Assembly (NCBI RefSeq): GCF_024498075.1
Contig: NZ_JANHOF010000022.1
Location: forward strand, 1 to 64,000
From: Paenibacillus mendelii
Lineage (GTDB): Bacteria; Bacillota; Bacilli; Paenibacillales; Paenibacillaceae
Reading direction: 5' to 3'
Length of the DNA: 64,000 bases
Both the position numbers and the translations under genes were made by a program. Shown here piece after piece: positions 26,403-35,346 of the stretch (the stretch's first letter is position 1; each line of letters starts with the position of its first letter). The notes beneath the pieces are model-generated. The model had not been told where the DNA came from. It worked only from the letters and a program-made list of their open reading frames with translations, and made no database searches.

Positions 26403-26435
26403 TTCTACGTAAGGATCGATTGGAGGCGATAAACG

Positions 26436-26975
26436 ATGTTGAACCGTGTTATTCTGATCGGCAGATTAACGAGGGATCCAGAAATGCGCTATACACCGGC
26501 GGGCGTTGCGGTAACGCAATTTACGTTAGCCGTGGACCGTCCGTTCACAAGCGGACAAGGCGAGCGGGAAGCTGATTTTATCCCGGTCGTTACATGGCGT
26601 CAGCTAGCGGAAACATGCGCCAATTACTTGCGCAAAGGTCGCTTAACAGCGGTCGAAGGCCGAATTCAGGTTCGAAACTACGAGAACAACGAAGGCAAGC
26701 GCGTCTATGTGACGGAAGTTATTGCCGACAACGTTCGTTTCTTGGAGTCTGGAAACCGTGAAGGCGGCTCGCGTGAAGAGGGTGGCAATTCCGGTGGCGG
26801 AGGCGGCTATGGCGGACAAGGTGGCCAGGGCAGCCAAGGCGGCGGTTCCCAAGGTGGAGGAAACTCCTCTGGTGGCGGTGGCCGATCCGGTGGCTCATCC
26901 AGGAATGACAATCGTGATCCGTTCTCAGACGACGGACGCCCGATCGATATATCGGAAGATGACTTGCCATTTTAA
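26436..26975 (+). CDS. ssb: Single-stranded DNA-binding protein
   Basis: The 179-residue protein has an N-terminal OB fold (MLNRVILIGRLTRDPEMRYT onward, about 1-105), a glycine-rich disordered linker (about 115-155), and the acidic interaction tip DISEDDLPF that recruits replication and repair partners. Encoded between rpsF and rpsR, as usual. Confidence 0.98.
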   Translation: MLNRVILIGRLTRDPEMRYTPAGVAVTQFTLAVDRPFTSGQGEREADFIPVVTWRQLAETCANYLRKGRLTAVEGRIQVRNYENNEGKRVYVTEVIADNVRFLESGNREGGSREEGGNSGGGGGYGGQGGQGSQGGGSQGGGNSSGGGGRSGGSSRNDNRDPFSDDGRPIDISEDDLPF

Positions 26976-26993
26976 CAGAAAGGACGGATGACA

Positions 26994-27272
26994 ATGAGCT
27001 TCAAACAAAGAGAAGACGGCGGAGAGCGCCCAGAGCGTAAATTCGGCGGTCGTAAAGGCCGTAACAAACGTCGTAAAGTTTGCTATTTCACGGCTAACAA
27101 AATCACGCACATTGACTATAAAGACACGGATCTGCTCCGTAAATTTATTAGTGAGCGCGGAAAAATTTTGCCGCGTCGTGTAACAGGAACAAGCGCAAAA
27201 TACCAACGTTTGCTGACAATTTCCATCAAACGTTCGCGTCAAATCGCGCTTCTGCCTTACACTACGGAATAG
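26994..27272 (+). CDS. rpsR: 30S ribosomal protein S18
   Basis: The 92-residue protein has the S18 core RKVCYFTANKITHIDYKDTD and RGKILPRRVTGTSAKYQR. The N-terminal extension (MSFKQREDGGERPERKFGGR) is longer than in Bacillus. The ATG at 26994 lies nine bases after AAGGA; an ATG two codons earlier is closer than usual. Confidence 0.97.
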   Translation: MSFKQREDGGERPERKFGGRKGRNKRRKVCYFTANKITHIDYKDTDLLRKFISERGKILPRRVTGTSAKYQRLLTISIKRSRQIALLPYTTE

Positions 27273-27283
27273 TATCATGTCCA

Positions 27284-27324
27284 ACAAAAGGCGCCATCGG
27301 TTCATACCGGTTGGCGCCTTTTGT
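27284..27324. terminator. Bidirectional terminator after rpsR
   Basis: ACAAAAGGCGCCA and TGGCGCCTTTTGT form a long stem across the loop region, with A-rich and T-rich flanks suiting both rpsR and the convergent DUF4870 gene. Confidence 0.85.
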
Positions 27325-27434
27325 GTATCCGAATTAATGGAATGGTCATGATACTGGTTCAGAATTGGGGACAGGCAATGAATAATTGTTGCCAGAATCG
27401 TATTGCCGCGCAAGGAAATATGACGGATAATGAT

Positions 27435-27794
27435 TCATAGATGCTGGGATTGACGTTCTGCGAATTCGCCGAGAATGGGTACTTTATACCATCGGCCCTG
27501 AAGGGCGAGAATCATTAAGGCAATCCAGAGAATGAAACTAACCGGTCCCAGAATTAGGCCGACTAACCAGCCGATAATCGGCAGGATGCCGAGCACAATA
27601 TTAATAACCATGAAAGCAACCGACACCACGACGGATTGCATCGCATGAAACTTGACGAAGCGACTCTGTCTTTCAAGCACAAGAAACAACAATCCGGTAA
27701 CAAAGAGCCCCAGATAACATAATAAGCCGACGACACGCGGGTCTAAGCCGGTTGATGAGCGATCCGGCATGTAAGGCTGCATGAAGGAAGTCAC
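27435..27794 (-). CDS. DUF4870 family membrane protein
   Basis: The protein has up to 119 residues and the DUF4870 layout: DPRVVGLLCYLGLFVTGLLF, the motif RFVKFHAMQSVV, then two further hydrophobic segments around residues 55-98. It is an integral membrane protein of unknown function. The GTG at 27794 overlaps AAAGG; the ATG four codons later (27782) has better spacing and may be the true start. Confidence 0.8.
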   Translation of the reverse strand: MTSFMQPYMPDRSSTGLDPRVVGLLCYLGLFVTGLLFLVLERQSRFVKFHAMQSVVVSVAFMVINIVLGILPIIGWLVGLILGPVSFILWIALMILALQGRWYKVPILGEFAERQSQHL

Positions 27795-28010
27795 CCTTTC
27801 TGGAATTTGTCCTAATCATCCTTATTCCGATTCGCTTCAAACTATGCCCGGAACCCGCTCGCCAATATAACCCAATCTTAAATTTACAAAAATTACTTTC
27901 CTATCCAACACAAAAACGTAATGGTTTTGTAACTTTCGAACCTTATCAATCGTTTAAAATAAAGACTAAAGGTTTATATAGTTAAAGGAGATAGGAGAGT
28001 CCTTGTCAAA

Positions 28011-29090
28011 ATGAAATCAGACAAACGATTATCGCGTAAATGGAAGTGGATTATTTCACTGCTCGCCGTGGTCTTGCTTGTCGGTACTGCAGGGTATTAT
28101 AACCGTGGTATGCTTGCTACATGGGGCTTTGATGTATTCCTAAAAGATAAAGTGAAAGAAAAGCTCGGCCAATCATACAAACCGCTGCCAAACCGTGAAA
28201 CGAAACCGGTCGTCTATAAGAAAGAGGATCCGTTCTCGCTTCTTCTGCTCGGCGTGGACCAAAGGGATAAAGAAATCGGACGGTCGGATACGATGATCTA
28301 TACCGTCGTTCGTCCTGTGGACGGCTCGATTCTCATGATATCGATCCCCCGGGATACGTATACCGAAATTGCAGGCAAAACCAAGAAGAACGGCGATCCG
28401 TGGGAGGATAAAATAACCCATGCGTATGCCTTTGGCGGCGCTGAAATGTCAGTTGGAACGGTGGAGCACTTATTTGATTCCCGCGTGGATCATTATACGA
28501 CCATTAATTTTAAAGGGTTCCGTGATGTCATTGACGCGATGGGCGGGATCTCCCTGCCCATAACCGAGGACTTGGTCAATGACGACAAGGACCATGAGAA
28601 GTTTATCGTTAAAGCCGGTCAAGATGTGTATAATGGCCAGGATGCGTTAAATTATGTTCGTTTCCGTGAAGATGCGGGTGGAGATATGAGCCGGACGGGA
28701 AGACATCAGGTCTTTCTCAATGCTATTATGAATAAAGCATCGGAAGTCCAACAGTGGACCAAGATTCCGGAGCTAATGGACATTATGGGTGATAATTTCA
28801 CCACAGATCTTACCCCTGACCACATCATTGACTTAGCCAAGAGCATGCTGTCCACCAGCAACCGCACGATCTACAGCCATACTTTGAAGGGCGAAGGCGG
28901 GCGGAAGACATCGGGTGGAACATGGTATTATTTTGCCGATGATGAGGATTTGGAGAAAGTTAAAGTTCTAATTAAAGGGTGGCTTGATCCCAAACTGACA
29001 AAGGCACAATTGCCGCTGCCGGACCAATATAAGCAGAAGCCACAAACGCCGGTCAAATCGTTGTCGGCTGGATCAACTGAAGAAGAGTAG
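28011..29090 (+). CDS. LytR-CpsA-Psr (LCP) family protein
   Basis: The 359-residue protein has a short cytosolic N-terminus, one membrane helix (about 13-31) and an extracytoplasmic LCP domain with LLLGVDQRDKEIGRSDTMI, MISIPRDTYTEI and YVRFREDAGGDMSRTGRHQ. LCP enzymes attach wall teichoic acid or capsule-type polymers to peptidoglycan. Arginines of RSD and RxxR-type motifs are present. It is monocistronic by spacing. Confidence 0.92.
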   Translation: MKSDKRLSRKWKWIISLLAVVLLVGTAGYYNRGMLATWGFDVFLKDKVKEKLGQSYKPLPNRETKPVVYKKEDPFSLLLLGVDQRDKEIGRSDTMIYTVVRPVDGSILMISIPRDTYTEIAGKTKKNGDPWEDKITHAYAFGGAEMSVGTVEHLFDSRVDHYTTINFKGFRDVIDAMGGISLPITEDLVNDDKDHEKFIVKAGQDVYNGQDALNYVRFREDAGGDMSRTGRHQVFLNAIMNKASEVQQWTKIPELMDIMGDNFTTDLTPDHIIDLAKSMLSTSNRTIYSHTLKGEGGRKTSGGTWYYFADDEDLEKVKVLIKGWLDPKLTKAQLPLPDQYKQKPQTPVKSLSAGSTEEE

Positions 29091-29165
29091 ATTCACGACA
29101 TAGGTAAGTTTGCAATCTCCATCCGATGATTAGCGCAATAAATCGAGGAAGTAGGAGAATGAATC

Positions 29166-29612
29166 ATGAATATTGCTTTTTTCTTATTGCCTAAGCAAGA
29201 AGTCGTCTGCCTGACGCTGGAGGCGACGCTCAGACAAACGCTGGAGCGGATGGAGCATCACCGTTATACATCCGTTCCGATTCTGGATCGTGAAGGCTGC
29301 TATGCCGGTACGGTAACCGAAGGCGATTTGTTGTGGTACATGAAGAACAACCCGGAAGTGACCTTCGATCATACACATAAGGTCAAGCTCTCGGACGTGC
29401 AGCTGCGGCTTGCTCATCGTCCTGTGCGGATCGACGCCAATATGGTGGATCTCGTTTCATTGGCGAAGCTGCAGAACTTCGTACCGGTTATTGACGATAT
29501 GAATCGGTTTATTGGAATTGTCCGCCGCAGTGACATTATCGATTATTGTGAGAAAATGATCGTGAATGGAGCCGTATCATCCGCTTCCGAAGAAGAAATG
29601 GCGACAGGTTAG
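29166..29612 (+). CDS. CBS domain pair protein
   Basis: The 148-residue protein is essentially two CBS motifs: YTSVPILDREGCYAGTVTEGDL near residue 36 and NFVPVIDDMNRFIGIVRRSDI near 103. CBS pairs bind adenosine nucleotides, including cyclic di-AMP in some Bacillota. No catalytic domain is attached. The gdpP phosphodiesterase is encoded about 3.3 kb downstream, but a direct link is conjecture. Confidence 0.85.
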   Translation: MNIAFFLLPKQEVVCLTLEATLRQTLERMEHHRYTSVPILDREGCYAGTVTEGDLLWYMKNNPEVTFDHTHKVKLSDVQLRLAHRPVRIDANMVDLVSLAKLQNFVPVIDDMNRFIGIVRRSDIIDYCEKMIVNGAVSSASEEEMATG

Positions 29613-29692
29613 CCGTTTGCGATTTGTCCGTTGACATAGTAGGATGATAGGTAAGTGTTGGAAATAAGGCGGAAAATGCATTGCAAAGATTG

Positions 29693-29719
29693 CCGCCCTC
29701 CTGCGAGGGCGGTTCTTTT
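29693..29719 (+). terminator. Terminator after the CBS gene
   Basis: CCGCCCTC-CTGC-GAGGGCGG, an eight-base perfect stem, followed by TTCTTTTA. Confidence 0.85.
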
Positions 29720-29746
29720 ATGTTTAACGGGGCAGGAGGATATTGG

Positions 29747-31789
29747 ATGAATAGGAATCAAAGAAGGAAGAGCGGCAAGGGGCCGATGCGCGCATTCATG
29801 GCGATTGCTGCCGTTCTGGTTGTCATATTGGTGGGGTATTGGGCTTACACGTACTTTCAAGGTGAGGATCAGCCTGGCAAAGGTTCTGGCATGACGACTG
29901 AAGAGAATGGCGGGAAAGATACAGCACCGGGGGATAAAGGACAAGCCGGTGGCAAGGATGGTAACAAGGATGACAACAAGGATGACGGCAAGGGTGAAGA
30001 AGGCACGGACCAAGATCCGCTTGCTCTGCTGGAGGCCGGCGTAACCGAAGAGGACCTCAATAAGGAGTATGATATCGTCATTGCCGGCGGACGCGTCGTT
30101 AATCCGGAGACGAAGCTGGATCACGAGGGACTGAATGTCGGGATTAGCAAGGGGACGATAGGTGTCGTCACAGCAAAACCTCTCAAGGGGAAGCGGGTTA
30201 TCGATGCGAAGGGGCAGGTGGTTTCGCCTGGCTTCATCGACAATCTATCTTATGATCCCAATCCGCTTGGTGTATGGCAGAAGATCGGCGACGGTGTGAC
30301 TTCGAATATTGCGATGCACGGCGGCACTTCAACGCCCAAGCAATGGTATGCGCATTATGAACGTGATATGCCGCCAGTAAGCTTCGGCGCATCGTTCTTC
30401 TATACACAAGCCCGCAATCAATTCAAGCTAGGCCGCTACGACGCAGCCCAGCAAAGTCAGATCGACAAGCTGACGAAGGATGCGGAGAAGGCGCTGAATG
30501 ACGGAGCGTTGGGCATCTCGTTCAGCTTGGAATACGTACCAGGGATATCGGCAGAAGAAATCATCCCGCTGATGGAGCTGGCACAGGAATATAACGTCCC
30601 CGTTTACTTCCATGGCCGTTACTCCGATGCTTCGGAACCCGGAACTGAAATTGAAGGAACGAAGGAATTGATCGCGTACGGGGAAAAGACGGGTGCGGCG
30701 GTTCATATCGATCATATCAACAGCACGGGCGGTACGTTCTCGATGAAGGAAGCACTCGCGCTGATCGACGAAGCGCGTGCGAAAGGTTATGATATCACGG
30801 CCTGCACATATCCTTACGACTATTGGGGGACGTATCTGAATTCGGCCCGTTTCGACAAGGGCTGGCAGGAACGGTTCCGCATCTCCTATAACGACCTGCA
30901 AATTGCAGGAACGACCGAACGTTTGACGCAGGAGAGCTTCGCCAAGTATCAAAAGCAGGGCAAGCTGGCTGTCGCATACGCGATTCCGCCAGAGGCCGTC
31001 GTGGAAGCATTCCAGGCCCCATATGTGATGATCGGCAGCGATGCCATTCTGGAGCCCGGCCATAACAACCATCCGCGTGCTTCAGGCACATTTGCGCGTG
31101 CGATCGGTTTATACGTCCGGGAGCAGCAGGTCATGTCGCTGATGGACGGAATTGCCAAGCTGAGCCTCATGCCGGCGCAACGTCTGGAGAAGCAGGCACC
31201 GGCGCTGCGCAAGAAGGGCCGTATTGCCAAAGGGATGGATGCGGACATCGTGATTTTCAACTATGACACGATCCGTGACCGCTCTACAGTCGAGCAGCCA
31301 GATCTCATGTCAGAGGGCATCAACTATGTGTTGGTATCGGGTCAAGTGGCGCTGGATAATGGCAAGATGAATAAGAAGGTTCGTCTCGGCCAGCCGCTGC
31401 GGAGCCACTTCGAGCGGGTGAGTGCGGCCTCTTCCGGAGGCACACTGCAATGGGAAGGCAAAAGCTATCCGCTGGTCACATATAACCAAGCGACCTACGT
31501 CGATCTGGCTGCATTTGGCGAACAAGGCTATGGAGTTACATGGGATAATGTGAACCATTCGTTTACCCTTGAGAAGGGTGGATCGGGCAGCAGCGAGGCA
31601 GCAGTGAGCCCTTCAGAAGCACTGAAGACAGGTGAGCTGATGCTTGAGCGGGACTACCGCGTACAGGCGGGCGATGCTTCGGAGAAGCTCTTGTCCATTG
31701 GCAAACGCGCTTTCGTTCCGATCTCATTCCTACAGCAGATGGGCCTGAAGGCCGAGAATGATGGAGATATATGGACGGTAGAGTCCTAA
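29747..31789 (+). CDS. Membrane-anchored amidohydrolase-like protein with C-terminal copper amine oxidase-like domain
   Basis: The 680-residue protein has a basic N-terminus, one membrane helix (about 15-37), a low-complexity Lys/Asp/Gly linker (about 45-85), an amidohydrolase domain of the N-acyl-D-amino-acid deacylase type (YDIVIAGGRVVNPET, SPGFIDNL, AVHIDHINSTGG, IGSDAI, HPRASGTFARAIG, RIAKGMDADIVIFN), and a C-terminal stalk-type domain (residues about 590-680). The usual HxH metal motif after GFID is replaced by NLSYDPN, so activity is doubtful. The ATG at 29747 follows AGGAGG. Confidence 0.8.
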   Translation: MNRNQRRKSGKGPMRAFMAIAAVLVVILVGYWAYTYFQGEDQPGKGSGMTTEENGGKDTAPGDKGQAGGKDGNKDDNKDDGKGEEGTDQDPLALLEAGVTEEDLNKEYDIVIAGGRVVNPETKLDHEGLNVGISKGTIGVVTAKPLKGKRVIDAKGQVVSPGFIDNLSYDPNPLGVWQKIGDGVTSNIAMHGGTSTPKQWYAHYERDMPPVSFGASFFYTQARNQFKLGRYDAAQQSQIDKLTKDAEKALNDGALGISFSLEYVPGISAEEIIPLMELAQEYNVPVYFHGRYSDASEPGTEIEGTKELIAYGEKTGAAVHIDHINSTGGTFSMKEALALIDEARAKGYDITACTYPYDYWGTYLNSARFDKGWQERFRISYNDLQIAGTTERLTQESFAKYQKQGKLAVAYAIPPEAVVEAFQAPYVMIGSDAILEPGHNNHPRASGTFARAIGLYVREQQVMSLMDGIAKLSLMPAQRLEKQAPALRKKGRIAKGMDADIVIFNYDTIRDRSTVEQPDLMSEGINYVLVSGQVALDNGKMNKKVRLGQPLRSHFERVSAASSGGTLQWEGKSYPLVTYNQATYVDLAAFGEQGYGVTWDNVNHSFTLEKGGSGSSEAAVSPSEALKTGELMLERDYRVQAGDASEKLLSIGKRAFVPISFLQQMGLKAENDGDIWTVES

Positions 31790-31796
31790 TACGGGC

Positions 31797-31831
31797 AAAG
31801 GCGTTTCCGGATACGCGGGAGCGCCTTTCTT
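31797..31831 (+). terminator. Terminator after the amidohydrolase-like gene
   Basis: AAAGGCG (31797-31803) and CGCCTTT (31822-31828) pair across an 18-base loop, followed by CTT. Confidence 0.6.
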
Positions 31832-31933
31832 AAAACGTAAGAAAACCTGTGTTTTCGTCAGGCGGGAGAAGTCCGTGGAAGGCTTTACCGAGCAGGAGCC
31901 GGACAACTCCATTCTCTGTTGCTTCGTGTTATG

Positions 31934-31942
31934 TGTTATAAT
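31934..31942 (+). promoter_or_regulatory. Extended -10 promoter for yybS-gdpP-rplI
   Basis: TGTTATAAT at 31934-31942 is a perfect extended -10 element (TG, one base, TATAAT), 53 bases before the yybS start. No good -35 is seen, as is common with extended -10 promoters. Confidence 0.6.
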
Positions 31943-31994
31943 GGGGAGTAAAGCTTCATGGAGTAAAACCTTAAATATGCTAGAGGTGAACTGT

Positions 31995-32897
31995 TTGAAA
32001 AACGGCTTGAAATCTGTTTTATGGAGTGCCGCTGCTCTTGTGCTGCTGCTGTTGCTCTCCGTTCCATTGCTCAATGCATTGGTTATATCCGTCATGATGA
32101 TTCCAACCGTCATTCTGTACGCGACGCTGCCCAAACGATTATTTGGGCTTCATATGCTCGTCGTATTCGGTCTTGCCTTTGCCGTGATCGGCCCGGTGGC
32201 GCTTATCATAGGCCTGTTCTTCCTCGTTCCATCAATTGTGATGGGGCATATGTACCGCAAGCAATTTCCCGCGCGCAAGGTCATTACAGTTACTCTTCTG
32301 GTACTGCTGGCAGAGCTGCTGCTGGAAATGGTGATCTTCAATGCGCTGCTGGATATCTCCTTGCTTGAGGAGATGAGCGATATGATCCGCTCGGTGACGG
32401 ACAACTTGGGTGCGCAGGGGCTGCTTCCAGCCGGTTGGTCGGCGGAGGCCACTGATCTATTCATCCAGACATTGATTCATTCCATACCGATGGCGCTCAT
32501 TACGGTATCCTTCATGTATGCGGTCATTACGCATGCCGTTGTAAGACCCGTATTGCGGGCTGCCGGCTTACAAGTTCCCGGCCTCCAGCCGGCGAAGGAT
32601 TGGATGCTGCCGCGCATCTTTGTTCTCTATTACTTGATCATTCTTATTATGGATCTTTCGGTTTCGGATAATGGCAGTTCATTCCTGACAGTGGCACTAT
32701 TGAACTTGGTTCCGCTTATGCGGCTCGCTTTCTCGATTCAGGCGATCGGCTTTTTCTTCTTTATTGCAGATCAACGGAAATGGAACAAGGTGGTTCCCAT
32801 CCTTCTATCTGTCCTCGTCGTCGTGTTCCCGCCGCTGAGCTTAATTGGCGTACTCGATGCCGGTTTTCCGATCCGAAGAGCGTTTAAGAAACCTTGA
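31995..32897 (+). CDS. yybS: DUF2232 membrane protein YybS
   Basis: The 300-residue protein has seven or eight hydrophobic segments spread over its length and matches DUF2232/YybS in context, directly upstream of gdpP, rplI and dnaB. Function unknown. The TTG at 31995 (LKNGLKSVLW) is chosen because AGAGGTGA lies five bases upstream; an upstream in-frame start would run through the promoter. Confidence 0.85.
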   Translation: MKNGLKSVLWSAAALVLLLLLSVPLLNALVISVMMIPTVILYATLPKRLFGLHMLVVFGLAFAVIGPVALIIGLFFLVPSIVMGHMYRKQFPARKVITVTLLVLLAELLLEMVIFNALLDISLLEEMSDMIRSVTDNLGAQGLLPAGWSAEATDLFIQTLIHSIPMALITVSFMYAVITHAVVRPVLRAAGLQVPGLQPAKDWMLPRIFVLYYLIILIMDLSVSDNGSSFLTVALLNLVPLMRLAFSIQAIGFFFFIADQRKWNKVVPILLSVLVVVFPPLSLIGVLDAGFPIRRAFKKP

Positions 32898-32916
32898 CTA
32901 CAGGGGCGAATGAAGA

Positions 32917-34878
32917 ATGCCGAAGTTTTTAGTTAAACGATGGCACGGAATGCACCATTTATGGGCGTTCGTGCTCATGATACTGCTGACCGTTACGGTG
33001 GCTTGGTTCGAATGGAAGCTCGGTCTAGTCGGTCTTGTGCTGGCAGGTGCTGTAGGGGTCTACTCGGTCTTAGCGGAACGGGCGTTCAGACGCGATTTGA
33101 AGGCTTATTTAGGAACGCTGTCTTACCGGGTCAAGAAGGCCGGGAATGAGGTCATTAGCGAACTGCCTTTCGGCATTATTTTGTACAATGAAGATAAGAC
33201 CGTCGAATGGCATAATACGTTCGTCACCCAGATGCTGGAGCGGGAATCGGTCGTGGGAGAATCGCTAATTGAGCTGTTTCCCACGCTGTCGCAAGCGAAG
33301 GATCGGGAAGGCACAGTCGAAGCGACCATTAATGGCTCGATCTATGAGCTGCTGTTCCGTTTCGATGAGCGGCTGCTCTATATCCGCGATATTACGCGCC
33401 GGTGGCATCTAGCCCGGCGTTATGAGGAAGAGAAGATAGCGCTGGGTATCGTCACCATGGATAATTTGGAAGAAGTGACGCAGGGGATGGACGATCAGCA
33501 GCGCAGTCTGCTGTTATCCAAGGTGACAGCGGAAATTACCGAGTGGGCACAGAAATTTCAGCTCTATCTGAAGCGCCTGACCTCTGACCGTTATCTGCTC
33601 ATCACCGATCAAAAGACGCTCAAACAGCTGGAGCTGTCCCGTTTCGTCATTCTGGACGAGGTGCGGGAGATGACGCTGGAGCAGAAAATTCCGATGACGC
33701 TGAGCATTGGCTTCGCCGCTGGAGCGGACAGCATCGTAGAGCTCGGGCAATGGGCACAGATGAGCTTGGATATCGCCCTCGGAAGAGGCGGCGACCAGGC
33801 GGCTGTAAAGAGCGGGCAGAGACAGTCCTTCTATGGCGGCAAGTCGAATGCCGTAGAGAAACGTACCCGCGTACGTGCCCGCGTCGTCGCGCATGCGCTG
33901 CGCGATCTCATCAAGGAGAGCGACAATGTCGTCATAATGGGGCATAAGATGCCCGATATGGACGCAATTGGCGCAGCGGTAGGGGTTCTGAAGGCAGCTT
34001 CGCAATTCGGTAAGGAAGCCTTCATCGTGCTGGAGGGGATTAATCCCGCGATCCAGAAGATGATGGAGATGCTCAAGGAAGAAGAGAAGCTGTTCAAACG
34101 GTTCATAACCCCCGATCAAGCGCATAGTCTGATTGATAGCGGCACGCTCGTCGTCGTTGTCGACACGCACAAAGCTTCCATGGTGAAGGAACCACGGCTA
34201 ATTGCGCAGGCAGAGAAGGTCGTTGTCATCGATCATCACCGGCGCGGCGAAGAGTTTATCAATAATGCGATTCTCGTTTATATGGAGCCATATGCTTCAT
34301 CAACGTGTGAGCTGGTTACGGAGCTTCTGCAATACATTCATGACCGAATCGTACTGGATGTGCGGGAATCAACGGCGCTGCTGGCGGGTATTACAGTCGA
34401 CACCAAGAGCTTCTCACTAAGGACGGGCTCGCGTACGTTTGAAGCGGCATCGTTCCTGAGACGGAACGGTGCAGACTCCACAATGATTCAACGGATGCTG
34501 AAAGAGGATTTGGCGGAGTACATCAAGAAAGCCGAGATGATCCGCCATGCAGAAATCGTCTATGAGCATATAGCAATTGCTGTAACTGAGACAGGGCGGC
34601 AGTATTCGCAGCTGCTTATTGCGCAGTCCGCGGATACGCTGCTCAACATGACCGATGTGCTGGCCTCCTTCGTCATAGGAGAGCGCCAGGATGGGCTTAT
34701 TGGCATCAGCGCTCGCTCGCTGGGCCATATGAACGTTCAGGTGGTTATGGAACGTATGGGCGGCGGCGGGCACTTGACGAACGCGGCGGCTCAGCAGGAA
34801 GGCACTGTAGCTGAAGTGGCGCAGCGCCTCAAGCAGGTGCTGCACGATATTGAAACGGAAGAGGGGTTATTTGAATGA
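32917..34878 (+). CDS. gdpP: Cyclic di-AMP phosphodiesterase GdpP
   Basis: The 653-residue membrane enzyme degrades cyclic di-AMP. Domains in order: two membrane helices (about 12-55), a PAS-like domain (about 80-150), a degenerate GGDEF domain (about 170-300), then DHH/DHHA1 (about 335-650). The DHH catalytic residues lie in MGHKMPDMDAIGAAVG, VVVDTH and VVIDHHRRGE, with GGGGHLTNAAA near the end. The stop overlaps the rplI start by four bases. Confidence 0.96.
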   Translation: MPKFLVKRWHGMHHLWAFVLMILLTVTVAWFEWKLGLVGLVLAGAVGVYSVLAERAFRRDLKAYLGTLSYRVKKAGNEVISELPFGIILYNEDKTVEWHNTFVTQMLERESVVGESLIELFPTLSQAKDREGTVEATINGSIYELLFRFDERLLYIRDITRRWHLARRYEEEKIALGIVTMDNLEEVTQGMDDQQRSLLLSKVTAEITEWAQKFQLYLKRLTSDRYLLITDQKTLKQLELSRFVILDEVREMTLEQKIPMTLSIGFAAGADSIVELGQWAQMSLDIALGRGGDQAAVKSGQRQSFYGGKSNAVEKRTRVRARVVAHALRDLIKESDNVVIMGHKMPDMDAIGAAVGVLKAASQFGKEAFIVLEGINPAIQKMMEMLKEEEKLFKRFITPDQAHSLIDSGTLVVVVDTHKASMVKEPRLIAQAEKVVVIDHHRRGEEFINNAILVYMEPYASSTCELVTELLQYIHDRIVLDVRESTALLAGITVDTKSFSLRTGSRTFEAASFLRRNGADSTMIQRMLKEDLAEYIKKAEMIRHAEIVYEHIAIAVTETGRQYSQLLIAQSADTLLNMTDVLASFVIGERQDGLIGISARSLGHMNVQVVMERMGGGGHLTNAAAQQEGTVAEVAQRLKQVLHDIETEEGLFE

Positions 34879-35318
34879 AAGTAATCTTTTTGCAGGACGT
34901 TAAAGGGCAAGGGAAAAAGGGCGATGTGAAGGAAATGTCCGAAGGGTACGTACGCAACTTTCTGCTGCCGAAGGGATTGGTTAAACCGGCATCAGACGGT
35001 AACATCAAGACGCTGGAAAATCAGAATGCCGCCGAACAGAAGCGTAAGGACAAGGAAAGAGAAGATGCGAAGGCACTAGCGGCCAAGCTTGAGGCGATGA
35101 CGGTGGTCGTGAAGACGAAGGCAGGCGAAGGCGGCCGGTTGTTCGGCTCCATCACGAGCAAGCAAATCGCGGAGTCATTGGAGAAGATGGGATACCGCGT
35201 TGATAAACGGAAGATTGAGCTGGAAGAGCCTATTCGCGCGCTAGGAATGACGCATGTGCCGGTGAAGCTGCATCCAGAAGTGAAAGCCAGACTGAACGTG
35301 CAGACGGTGGAGGAGTAA
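34875..35318 (+). CDS. rplI: 50S ribosomal protein L9
   Basis: The 147-residue protein starts MKVIFLQDVKGQGKKGDVKE and has the N-terminal globular domain, a charged connecting helix (QKRKDKEREDAKALAAKLEA) and the C-terminal RNA-binding domain. Coupled to gdpP by an ATGA overlap. Confidence 0.97.
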   Translation: MKVIFLQDVKGQGKKGDVKEMSEGYVRNFLLPKGLVKPASDGNIKTLENQNAAEQKRKDKEREDAKALAAKLEAMTVVVKTKAGEGGRLFGSITSKQIAESLEKMGYRVDKRKIELEEPIRALGMTHVPVKLHPEVKARLNVQTVEE

Positions 35319-35346
35319 TAAAGGGTAAAGGAGATAACCGAGCGTA

